Assembly (NCBI GenBank): GCA_014529385.2
Contig: CM043945.1
Span: 151,441,741-151,505,740 of the forward strand
DNA: 64,000 nucleotides
Direction of reading: 5' to 3'
Source: Adiantum capillus-veneris
Lineage: Eukaryota; Streptophyta; Polypodiopsida; Polypodiales; Pteridaceae
The translations under genes and the position numbers were made by a program. This document shows, one piece after another, positions 33,342 through 43,731 of this stretch; the first letter of the stretch is position 1, and each line of letters starts with the position of its first letter. The notes below the pieces were generated by a model. The model saw only the letters and a list, made by a program, of their open reading frames with translations, made no database searches and had not been told where the DNA came from.

Positions 33342-34559
33342 ATGAATGATACTCCATTTCCCTACTAGCCAAAGCCAAGCGATGATCTGATACATTCAAG
33401 GGCTAATCAATTGTTGGAAAACCAAGGTATACTAACATTACTTCACAACAAGAGTAGCTCATATCATGATCTACATACACCTCGAGGTGAGCGTATTTTC
33501 ATTCTTGGAATGTGTGCCAGAAGAGGCATATATATTCACATCAGTAGATGTTTCAAATAGACAAGCATGATTCCACCTTGAAAAAACTACAAGGTTTGTT
33601 ACCTTCATCCAAACCTCCATGCCTATGCATCACGTGGATAACACATAAAGCCTACAATGCACGGCACAACTTCTATTACAACTTCTGAGGAGACCACAAT
33701 GCAAACACACCACCATACTTTTGTATGGCACTTCTGTGTGACGCGCACTATATGTTCTGTGCTTTCACTCTTAGCCTCATTGCATGAAAAAATGTTTAAC
33801 TACTCACGTTGTTGTCACGTAACTTAAAACAAATAATGTTCTCTTCCTTGCACACTCAAAAACATCCATGCATGATTACCAAGTCAATGGTGCACGTCAA
33901 TTTTTAGAGCTCGTCAACGCTTTCTTTAGTTTAGTTTAGCTACATGTTTTCCTCACAAGTACTAATATGCATGGTTGTCTATTTCTAAATTGTATATAGT
34001 TTTCAAATTTCATTGGTCATTACAATGTCCTCAAGTTCATGTCTATTAAATTTTTTGTTGTCGTAATGTCCTCTCTTTTCTGCCCATTGAATCGTAATGA
34101 ACCTATCATCTTTCACAAGCTTCTATAGCAATGCCTACCAAGCAAGACTAGTTTCTTTCGTACCTGCATACTACTTAACCTCTCTTCCTAAAACAAATAT
34201 ATACATTAAAGAGAATATTCCTCATTTCCACTATCCCCTTTCACTCACTTATTTCCCTTCCTTTCTCTGTTCGAACCTCCCGTCCCGCCTCTGGCATAGT
34301 CCGCTTACCTTCTGTTTCTCATGCCCTCCTACAAAGTAGAGCCTTTGTGAATTTTGTTACCAAAGTCACCTTATATGCCTATCTGCAACCATCTGCTTTT
34401 TCTAATCATAGGATGTCCCTCCACAACATATCAACCAGAGAACCTTCTTGCTTTTGAAACCCCCCCCCCTCCCCCCCAAAAAAAAAAATCAAACCCCTCA
34501 ACCAAAAAGTATACCAACCAAAGCACTACCAAGTATGAAAAGCCCCTAAGTAGCAATCT
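33342..34559. other. unassigned DNA
   Basis: No gene seen. Short C-rich and A-rich runs lie at 34461-34488. Confidence 0.3.
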
Positions 34560-36045
34560 CTTCATGGATTCTTTCACCCTTAGTCAAGACGTATGCGAGC
34601 CTTTGACTGTGAGGTTTCGTAAAAAAATCAAGGGAATTGTCAAACTTTGAAGGCAAATGAAACACTTGAAAAGAACAATACTCCAGCCATGAAATCCTCA
34701 CTCTAAAAAACTATCAAGATCAACTCAAAACTCTTGTGTGTGTGATGCTCCCAATTGCACATATACGGTGTTGGTTCTCTTTAGCTCTGTTTAAAAACCC
34801 TAAATTCACACTTCAATTTTAAATCATTGCCCCTTTTCTTCTAGCCTTGCAAGCTTTAACTTCAGCTCATGCATTCCTTTAATAATATCATCTAAGATGG
34901 AATTTTCACTCTTTGGAACCCCAATAACATGTCTTATGGAACTCTCAAGAACACTTGGACTTGAGGAGGGTTGATCAATATCACTCTTTGTCATTGTTGC
35001 TTAGATACTATATCTTTGACCTCATTCTAATCAGTCTTTAAGCCATGTTCAACATCTTTGTCGTCAAGTAGTAACTCCAACTTCTCTTGAATCTCTTTCC
35101 TTGCAACTTGCAAAAAGAGCTCTGTCTTCTGTGAGTTTAGGGTATCCTATTTAGTCCTTGCCCCGTTCAAATTTCCTTAGAATTTTGGCGGGTAAAAATT
35201 CCTCTTTGGGCCTAGCTACCCACTCTAAAAATGTTCTCTTTGTCCCCCTTTCAAAGTCCTACATGAAGACTCTTCATTCAAGGATAGTTTGAATGCCTCC
35301 CAAGTTCTCCCATGTTCATTTTCTAACTCCCCTTACCTACTCTCTGATCTCAGGAACCACATCTAGCTGAAAACTTTGTACCATCTCTGCTTCAGGCACT
35401 CGATCCATCTATACCTCCATTGCATACCCACAAAGATACTTTGCTACATCTTTACCATCAAATTGGTCCATTTTATGCACCACTCATTGAAGGGATTTAA
35501 TTGAAGAAAGTTCGCTCCTTTAAGTAGCTTGTTGCTACTGCATAAACACAACAAAGGCTTGAAACATTTACATCGTCACTAGATCAACCTCACTAGATCA
35601 AGCCGCATTTGCATAAACAGAACAAAGGCTTAAAACATTTGCATTGTGATCGGATCAATGTGACCGGATCAAACTGCATTCCCCATTGCTCCATAGCTTT
35701 GAAGCTTTGATTTAATACCTTCAATGAAGCTTTTGGACTCTCACTCTAGCCTGATTCGCATCGGGTTCACCAAAATAGTATGTCAAGAAGTACACGATGT
35801 GGCTAGGAAAGGGTCAAACCTTTGGCTGTGAGGTTTCATAGCAAAATCAAGGGAATCGTCAAACTTTGAAAGCAAAAGAAACACTTGAAAAGAACAAAAC
35901 TCCAGCCATGAAATCCTCGCTCTAGAAAACCACCATGATCAACTCAAAAGTCTCGTGTGTGCTGGTTTGGTGTACCCTCGCTCCCAATTGCACAAATATG
36001 TTGCTCTTTTGCTCTGTTTAAAACCCCTATGTTCACACTTCAATT
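34560..36045 (-). mobile_element. small gag-only LTR element, decayed
   Basis: Direct repeats of about 250 bp at about 34570-34822 and 35790-36045 share long phrases (for example GAAACACTTGAAAAGAACAA and TCCAGCCATGAAATCCTC) and behave as LTRs. Just inside the right one, the minus strand reads TTTTGGTGAACCCGATGCG (about 35750-35770), which resembles a primer site. The 950 bp between carry only gag similarity. No pol is present, so it would be non-autonomous. It is too decayed to show a target duplication. Confidence 0.6.
34860..35490 (-). pseudogene. gag remnant of the small LTR element
   Basis: The minus strand reads MDQFDGKDVAKYLCGYAMEV near 35475. After it, in shifting frames, come MDRVPEAEMVQSFQLDVVPE, then TFLEWVARPKEEFLPAKILR, then TELFLQVARKEIQEKLELLL and HGLKTDWNEVKDI near 34990. 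The pattern (focus on FDG-x-n-KYL, then VPE-xIRE and FLEW-aromatic blocks) is a retrotransposon gag found in plants. Several stops and frameshifts are present. No zinc knuckle is seen. Confidence 0.6.
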
Positions 36046-36669
36046 CTTCATTGAGACCATTTCATGGAAGATTCAAAACTTTATTAAGTCCAAATGCTTA
36101 TTTGAAGAGAGAAAACCCTACTTGGTGGCATCAAAGCCTCAAACATGCCATAAGATAGCACAGCACGGGACTACACTAGCACCCTCACTTGCAACTGCCA
36201 CATCTCCTTTATCAGATGTCCAAATGAGTTTATTTCTGGCTCTATGAACTCTCCCCTAGCTTGAGCAAAGATGACACTATCATTGATGTGGCATATTGAG
36301 CTACTGTTGCTATTTTTAAGTTGTTTATAACCATTTTATTATCAATTTTAGCCCCAAAATGCTTGTTTTGTTTGTAAAAGGCCCAAATGAGTTGGGAGGA
36401 ATCCCTAAATCTGTGGAAATTTTCATTTTGGCTCAAATTACATTTTGAACCTCATTTTCTTGTCAAGCACATTGGACACATCTTTTATAGCCACGCATGA
36501 AGCCTGCTATTTTGTTGTCGAGATCACCTGCATTGAACTTTCTAGGCAAAACGAGCATGCCATTGAAAAACTTGACATTTGTACATATCGAAACCAAATT
36601 TGGCATGTTTTAATGTAATCAAACACGCATCAGCTCAATGTCTAGAGCCTTGCCTCCACGGTGAGGTAT

Positions 36670-36741
<72 letters not shown>

Positions 36742-38030
36742 ACTAAGGAGTCGAGTTGACTTTAGCATCACATGCAAATTGAGAGAGAAGTCAAGCATCA
36801 ACTTTAATCGTTGAGAGAGAGAGAGAGATTAGAGAGAGGGAGGGAGAGAGAATCTCTTGAGATTCCCTTCTCATGGTATTTTCAAGAATGGGTACCACCT
36901 ACTAGCATTAGGAAATACTAACATAATGCCAATACTAACCCTAACTCTCCTCAAAGGCTATGCACATAAGTTTAAGAGTTAGCCGACGGAACATCCAAAA
37001 ACACTGATGTGGCCTAAATATTCAATCCACCATGACGGGTGCACATTAGTAGGATTCAATGTGCAACTTGCCACTACTTCACAACAATTGTGCATTTATA
37101 GCATTTTGTGAGGCATGGGGTGGTGAGGCGCCTCTAGCGCATCAAAAGGTCGCTTTGGTGCACAATACAACTTGAAGGGCCTCCAAAGACACCCTTCAAG
37201 CGCCTATGGGAGAGCCCCCCATTTCCACTAAACCAACAAGGCAGGGCAAGTAAGAGGGCACGTAGAGTTCCATAACTTTCCTCAAATTATTCCTTAGATG
37301 AGCAAAATCATCGCTTTCACATTTTGTGTGCATGTTTTCAACTTAGTAAAACCTTCTATTTAAGGTCACCTAAAGAGAAAGCAAAGTTTTTATTACATAT
37401 TCTACCTACAAGTAGGCATCACGCTCTTGAAAGTAGTATAAACTTTTGAATATGCCCTCCCTATATTCCTGACAGCTACCCTCAAACCGACCGTGTGAAT
37501 GGAAATACTCAATTAAATCATCTTGTTTTGCTTTCTAGAACTCATCGTGAAAAAGGCCTATAAAATTGAATGGTACCCTTTTTAATGCCGCTAAGTGTTG
37601 CTCCAATACTGTATTTGTGGCATTCACTATGACCTACACAAGGTAGGAATTTAATGATAAGTCTTCTTTGTGACAGAGAAAACAACAAAGTGTCACTAAT
37701 ATTTTAAAATCACAAGAATCTTTGAGAACAAGTGCAACAATGAACTAATATATTCCAAAAGCATAAAAATTAATGAATCCAAAAACACTTGGAAGCATTG
37801 CAACAAATCGAGAAAAAAAAAAGGTGAAAAAGGAAGAGAAGTTTATGTGTGACCCAATAATACCTCTCTTTAAACAGAGAGGTACACAAATGTCAACCTC
37901 TTACCACAAGGCCTACAAAAAAATAGTATACATGTGGCACTAATCAACAAAAGCTTTATCCAATGGTCCACAATTGCATCCAAAATGCAATCCTTTAGTA
38001 AAGCCTTAGGCAATCCACAAAGTTTAGTAA
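36046..38030. other. unassigned DNA with an (AG)n microsatellite
   Basis: A perfect (AG)n run of about 70 bases lies at 36671-36740, with shorter AG-rich DNA to 36850. No gene is supported in the rest. Confidence 0.35.
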
Positions 38031-38039
38031 GATGAGGTG

Positions 38040-38816
38040 GCCAGTGGAAAGGACTCGAGGTACACGACAAGCTATTTGTCCCTCAATGGGCCGCCCTGAA
38101 ACTTGGGGGCACGATAGCCGAACATATTTGGAAATGCAACAGAGCAACTGAGTCTTTGGAATGGGGAAAGCTGTCAATGTATTTTCACAATTCTTTAACT
38201 CACTGGCTCCCTTGGCTAACCAAGGCTAGAAGAATCTTTTTGACCCCTTTTTTGGAGGGAGGTTACCAAAAAGATTAATAGCAAAGGTATTAGATGTCTA
38301 GGCCAACTTTGGGACTACAACGGTGGTTATTGGAAAGGAACAGACCAACAGGATCTCCAATTTAACCTCAATGGGATAGAAAGATCGTTGATCAGTAGAG
38401 CCATAAAAGGGCTTAATAAGTGGTATCTGCCAAATTGTGAATCCAAGTTTGAGTGAAAGCATGGCACTAGCCTAAGAACATACATTTCGTAAGACCGCAA
38501 ACTAAGGAAGTGTCCTCACCCTTGTGGATTCAAAGGATTGGTTCTCCCCGCTTAACAAGCAGTGGGGAAAACATTGGCCAGGGTCAAGATGGGAGACAAT
38601 CATGAAGAATATCAGAACGCTCAATGTCCGCATAGAATGAATGTCTTCTTATGGAAGGTGCTATGGGGAGCCATGCCGACTGGGGTGAAGGTTAGTCTAG
38701 ATAGATGCTCACAATGGAGGACAGCTAGTGAATACCTCCGTCACCGTTTCAAAGAGTGCCCGATGATATGTGGCCTACTAGGGAAGAGAGATTTTGTGAC
38801 ATATAAATTTGTTTAA
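38040..38816 (+). pseudogene. LINE 3' region with zf-RVT-like end (LINE-2)
   Basis: At 38628-38790 the plus strand reads PHRMNVFLWKVLWGAMPTGV and then RFKECPMICGLLG, resembling the zf-RVT module found at the C-terminus of plant LINE polyproteins (K-x-x-FFLW-x-L-x-x-ALPTG). Upstream phrases near 38080-38210 (WAALKLGGTIAEHIW) fit the region after the reverse transcriptase, in broken frames. No complete reverse transcriptase remains and no poly(A) tail is seen. Confidence 0.5.
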
Positions 38817-39312
38817 AAATAAAAGAAATGTTCTTGTATAGTGTACTGTGAAAATTTATGTACAAAACTTTTAACATATGTAACCATGTGGTTTTGAATC
38901 ATCATCTTGTGCATAAGTATCACACATAGATTCAAACGAAGTACCCATTGTGATTGATAGATTATTATGAGAGGATCTTCGACTCAAGCATCAGCTACAA
39001 CATTTTCCTTATCGGGCTGGTATTGACGGGTTGGTTATGCATGTTGGACTGAAAACTTTGAATGAAGGTAGCCCACTTAATATGTCTATCATTGTCAAGC
39101 CAAGGGTAGGGCTAGGAGGGCACAACCCTAGCAAAGTGCCAAACACACATGCAGTATAGATAGCAAAAGGGCTATTGGCCTATATATAGTAACGATGGCT
39201 GATTATTTGCATGCCTAAGTCCCTCCGGCCTTTCACTAGTACCAGAGCTCAGGGCAGCCATGGAAGAGAGAAGGAAAGGTAAGGGCATGGACTTGGGGTT
39301 GCATATGATTGC

Positions 39313-39377
<65 letters not shown>

Positions 39378-41410
39378 GTGGGTGTGGGTGTGTGTGTGTG
39401 TGTGTGTGTGGTTAGGCATGGGAGCTTCGACATGGTAGGGTCGACGATGTGCAAGAAGCACCTCTAACACATACATAAGAGTTTTGACTTCTTCCTTCTG
39501 GAATCAGGTGAGAATGCCATCTTCAAAATTGCACCAGCAAGGGCTGAAAAAAATGTTTCTAAAGCCGACGGATTGGACCAACTCATGTTCAGTTCTCTCT
39601 CTCTCTCTCTCTCGCTTCCTCTATGTCGTGCTCGCTACAATGTTCGTTCTCCTCTTTCCATATTGCTTGGGCACCCAAGGTGAAATGAACTTAAGAGCAC
39701 CTATGGGGCATTCCCACAAAAGGGGCCAAGGCCTTAACCTTTCCTTTAAACATGGCTTAAGAAAGGCTTAGGCAAGCAAAGAGCTTGGGCAAGGCCACCT
39801 TGACAAGACTCAAAATTGACAAAGAGAGAGGCCATGGCTTCCTGCTTGGCAAGGATAGCACGCCAATGTTTCAAGAATTGAGACATTGGTGATCTCAAAA
39901 TTGAAGCAAACAATCCAGGGGGAGGGCCATGGTCCCTAAGCAAGGCTATGCATGATGGTGTAGGTAAAGCCATGCACCATCATGGTATAGCAGCTGCAAA
40001 GTTTAAGGATGGACCTGTGGAGGAGCCATGCTTGATTGGATGTAGGCCTTGCCTCCTTAAACCTGTGGCGGAGCCATGCTTGATTAGATCTAGGCCTTGC
40101 CCAATCTTTCGAGGCCCTAAAAGTTTTTGCATGCATAAGCGAGGATTGACAAGCAACATCAGGGCTTTGATGGTCACAGATTTAATTGTTTTACAAGTTG
40201 TTTAATATCATCTTGGCTTGGGCTTGATTTTCCAAAGCTGCGACAAGAAAAGAACATTCAAGACAAGCCCCGGACACACAATGTCAAAGAAGAGATCATA
40301 TGCAGTCTCAAGAATTGGAGATTCATAAGCCTCAATTCAATTGGGTACTAGGGTTTTTTCTCTAGGATTCAAACTCATTCTCATCATGGCATGGCAACCA
40401 CATGCCAGGCAATCAAGTTTGAAACTCGCTAGAAGTACCTAAAGGCTGAGAAAGCAACCTCGATTCCGAAAAAACAATTAGTAAAGAAAGTTCAATTTAA
40501 AGTTTAAATTCTTAACTTATTGAATCTTGCATAATGCTCCACAATATCAGCTCGACAAGCAAAACAGTGTTTCTATCAAGCATGAATTTGAAGTTAGATA
40601 AATCTTGATAGCTAAGTTTCCTGAGCATTGAAATGTCTAAAATACTTCTCTAACACAACATACAACTTGACCAGGGAGATTATTTGTAAATGATCGACAA
40701 GGTTGGTTATTTGTAAATGATTGACAAGGTCGCTTTTCTTTTGCCAAAACATATGCATGTCGATAGAAGAATTAGGTGGCTATGAGCATAGAAGCTCCAT
40801 CATGTTTTATTCTTATGATGTACTTATGTGAAGCAATGATGCTTCAATTTTAAGCATATTGTATAGAAGCTTCCAAAGTTTGAGATATGTTATTAGCTTA
40901 CAAACTTGCAGGGACTTTGCAACAGATTTGAACGGTCTTCCACTGAGTGTCGACATGAACCAAGCCAAGAGGGCTTACATGGTACATACGACAACTCTCA
41001 ATCTACCTAAAGCCATGGCTATGAGCTAAGTTCAAGCAAGGACGAGAAAATCAGACTGAAATTCACTCTCAATCGAGCATGTGCTTCCAGATTTTGAAAC
41101 AACTAGCCACAAATGGGAGACAAGGTTAGATAAATTCAAGTTCTTAATTTTATGTGCTTTTAACCTTAATTTGGAAGGATCTTCTACTATGCAAAGCAAT
41201 GTGCTTTGTTTTTTCTGTGTGTTTCTTTAATTTGAAAGAACCTCCTCTTGTGCAAAGCAATGGACTTTGTAGGATATAACAAGAAGCAAGGCTTCTACTC
41301 CATGCCAAGGTGTTGCTCATTGACCTAAGATCAAGGGCAATGGCACATAGGACTGAGAAATTAGAACTCTTGTCTAACAAGGTCAACTCATGCTCAAAAT
41401 ATCAATCTTA
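38817..41410. other. unassigned DNA with microsatellites
   Basis: (CT)n at 39316-39375 is followed directly by (GT)n-rich DNA to 39411, with a shorter (CT)n at 39595-39614. A tandem duplication of about 53 bp lies at 40013-40110 (unit GAGCCATGCTTGATT). A diverged repeat (GTGCAAAGCAATGNNCTTTG) lies at 41171-41268. No gene is supported. Confidence 0.4.
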
Positions 41411-41419
41411 GTTTTGAGT

Positions 41420-41900
41420 AATGCAAGGCAGGTAAACATATCAGTTCCAACCATTGCAACCTTCGCTACATTCAAGGGCTTATCACTCTCTTTATCTGAG
41501 TTACATGCACTTTCTCCATAACAATGAAAATACACTTTGTAAACTTTGGCTTTAGCTTCGTTCTAAGCTCCCTAGATACATTAACAAGTGCCTCATGACA
41601 AAAGACTCACAAATAAATACACGGTGGCTTCTAACCATTGATTTTTGGTGGAATGCCACTATCAAGAGCCTTACTTGGTAATTGATTAATCAAATGAACT
41701 ACAATCTTCAAATTCCAAGTCAAAAGCTAGCTGACAACTTAGCATGAGATAATATGTTACAAACTCTCTCTTGAATCAAGCCGTTCATTATCTTGGAAAC
41801 TCTATTTTGGGCAAGTATACGAGGATTATTAAGTTCTCTCCTAATGCCATGTCTATCACAAAAACTTTGAAAACCATTGGAGACTTCAAGTTCTTGTTCT
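41420..41900 (-). pseudogene. copia integrase fragment (copia-C)
   Basis: The minus strand reads FCDRHGIRRELNNPRILAQN, then MNGLIQERVCNILS, then LINQLPSKALDSGIP and SRELRTKAKVYKVYFHCYGE. This is the C-terminal half of a copia integrase core: the region around the catalytic glutamate, then LINRxPSKAL and ELRTKL, then CIFLGYGE. Stops occur and no other domains are identified nearby. The sequence up to 42104 may be a further decayed part. Gypsy-B inserted just to its right. Confidence 0.7.
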
Positions 41901-42099
41901 GATTGATTTTGTGATACACTTGGTTATTCTAATTTCTCCCTCACTCTTTTGCTAGCAATAAGACTTGGATGACTTAACTCCCTTTTATCACACGTCTTCC
42001 TTAAACCTTGCTAACGGGTCTATTCAAGAATGGTCTTCCTACAAAAAACATCCAAAAGGTTGCTAGCTTATTTCGTCCATGTACGTCATATTTAGGTGG

Positions 42100-42104
42100 C
42101 AAGC
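42100..42104. repeat. target-site duplication of gypsy-B (left)
   Basis: Sequence caagc, identical to 54869-54873. Confidence 0.9.
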
Positions 42105-42407
42105 TGTTAACCCTCATGGCTCACGGACACCCTATCGCCTACGACGGACACTGTAACCGTATTATTTATTTAAGTAGAGTCAGGCACCGGGCTTGTCGGT
42201 CCAATAGGGAAAGGTAGAGTGATCGCCGATGAGAGGCGCACTCTAACACGAACATGCTAGGGTTAGTTGGCTAAGCATGGGCGCCCAAGTGTGAATGGGG
42301 TGAGCTCACATAAAAGCCAATTAAACCTAAAATTGAGTCATTCTCTCATTGTGCAATAGAAGCTGCTCTTGCTCCATCTCCACCTTCTCCTTCACCATCT
42401 CCTTGTG

Positions 42408-42489
<82 letters not shown>

Positions 42490-42740
42490 TGTGAGAGTGT
42501 CTGTGCGATCGAGCGTTGCGGCGGCACGACGGCGGCGAGGCGGTTGAGCGCGGCGTAGCGGCGTCTCCCTCTTCTTCGCGACGAGGAATCCTCTACGGCA
42601 GGAGCATAAGGCGGTGAGTGACACACCATTGCCCTCTTTGAGCTTACTAGTTAAACTAGTTGTGTGCTTGGAGCCGTCTGCAGCTCGTACACGGTGTATC
42701 GGCAAGTCCCTTGCTTCGACAGTGCGGCAAAGAGCGCACA
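42105..42740 (+). repeat. 5' LTR of gypsy-B
   Basis: 636 bp. An AT-rich candidate TATA region (TATTATTTATTTAAG) lies at 42161-42175. It contains (GT)n then (GA)n at about 42404-42489, about 52 bases longer than in the 3' LTR. Confidence 0.93.
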
Positions 42741-42744
42741 TATT

Positions 42745-42763
42745 TGGCGCCGCTACCGGGGAA
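42745..42763 (+). promoter_or_regulatory. tRNA-Asp-type primer-binding site of gypsy-B
   Basis: TGGCGCCGCTACCGGGG, four bases after the LTR. It closely matches the complement of the plant tRNA-Asp 3' end (CCGG, then GGCGCCA), as used by Tat and Athila relatives. Confidence 0.85.
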
Positions 42764-43731
42764 TAGCCCTGCACTAAGCCCAAGAGGCACTTTGTGCTTC
42801 TTGTATGAGTGGTTTGCAGTAGGAAAGAAGAGGGAGAGGAAGTTAGCATTTTCTGTTTTTCTGCTGCGTACATTTAGTATTAGTTAGACAGTTAGCAAAA
42901 TTCTGTTTTTCTGTCTGCACACAGTTAGCATTAGTCACACAGTTAGCATTTCTTGCGTTTTTTGCATTTTCTGTGTTTTCACTGCACAGTTCTGTCAAGT
43001 TTCAATTTCTGCATTTTCTGTGTTTTCTGGTTTGTGCACAGTTAGGCGCACAGTTAGTTAATTAAGTAGGTTAGTAATTAGGTGAACCACTGATTAGCAG
43101 GTCAGTAGGTAGGTGGGACAGTAAATAGTTAGGTGAGGTCAACGCGCACCAAAACGCGTACCAAATAATATCTCAAAAAAAAAATTCGAAAAATAAAAAC
43201 GTGAGCGAGGGGGAGGTTAGATTTTCGAAAATAAAAAACGTGAGTTATAAAAACGGACGGGTTGGGTTGTATAATTCCCCAAGCCCAAGCCCAAGCCCAG
43301 GCCCAGGCCTTAGTCCTAAGTCTTATGATATATACTAGACCCACTCTTATATATATACCCTACCTCCTCAAGAGGGAATGAGAGCATGTGGAACAAGTCC
43401 TCCACTCTCCTCCCTTCTCTTCCCACTTGCACCCTTAGACTTTCTAGTTTGGGCCTAGTTCCCTACTGGAAATTGACAGTTTTAGGGATTCCGAGGGCAT
43501 AGAGTGACCAAACGGAGGGCTGTAAAGCACGGCACGACCCTCTGACCGATACGCTCGTTTCGAGCTATCACACGGCCCATTCCACGACATGCTCTAGAAA
43601 ATCTAGCAAAAAAACAAACAAAAAACACGCTAAAAACTAGTCACAAGGCCTCCTAGAGCAGCTTTTTGACACCTTAGGGTATCAAAAGCACATGCACTTA
43701 CGCTCTAGGCGGGTGCTAGAACACGAGCATA
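42764..43731 (+). other. gypsy-B leader
   Basis: About 970 bp without a credible ORF. It holds TTCTGTTTTCTG-type repeats (42845-43035) and a run of AAGCCC/AGGCCC hexamers at 43280-43308. A TATAAAAA-like box lies near 43247. Confidence 0.6.

Noticed and set aside
25609-36740. (AG)n and (CT)n arrays considered as possible CRISPR or satellite arrays
   Set aside because: They are simple dinucleotide runs without spacers; nothing in the window suggests prokaryotic DNA.
42327-42873. Overlapping ORFs across the gypsy-B 5' LTR and again at 54507-55093
   Set aside because: They are created by the (GT)n, (GA)n and (CT)n tracts and recur in both LTRs, as expected for non-coding repeat sequence.
43129-43344. 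Small minus-strand ORF with repeated tryptophan-alanine residues in the gypsy-B leader
   Set aside because: It is produced by the AAGCCC hexamer run and has no other coding features.
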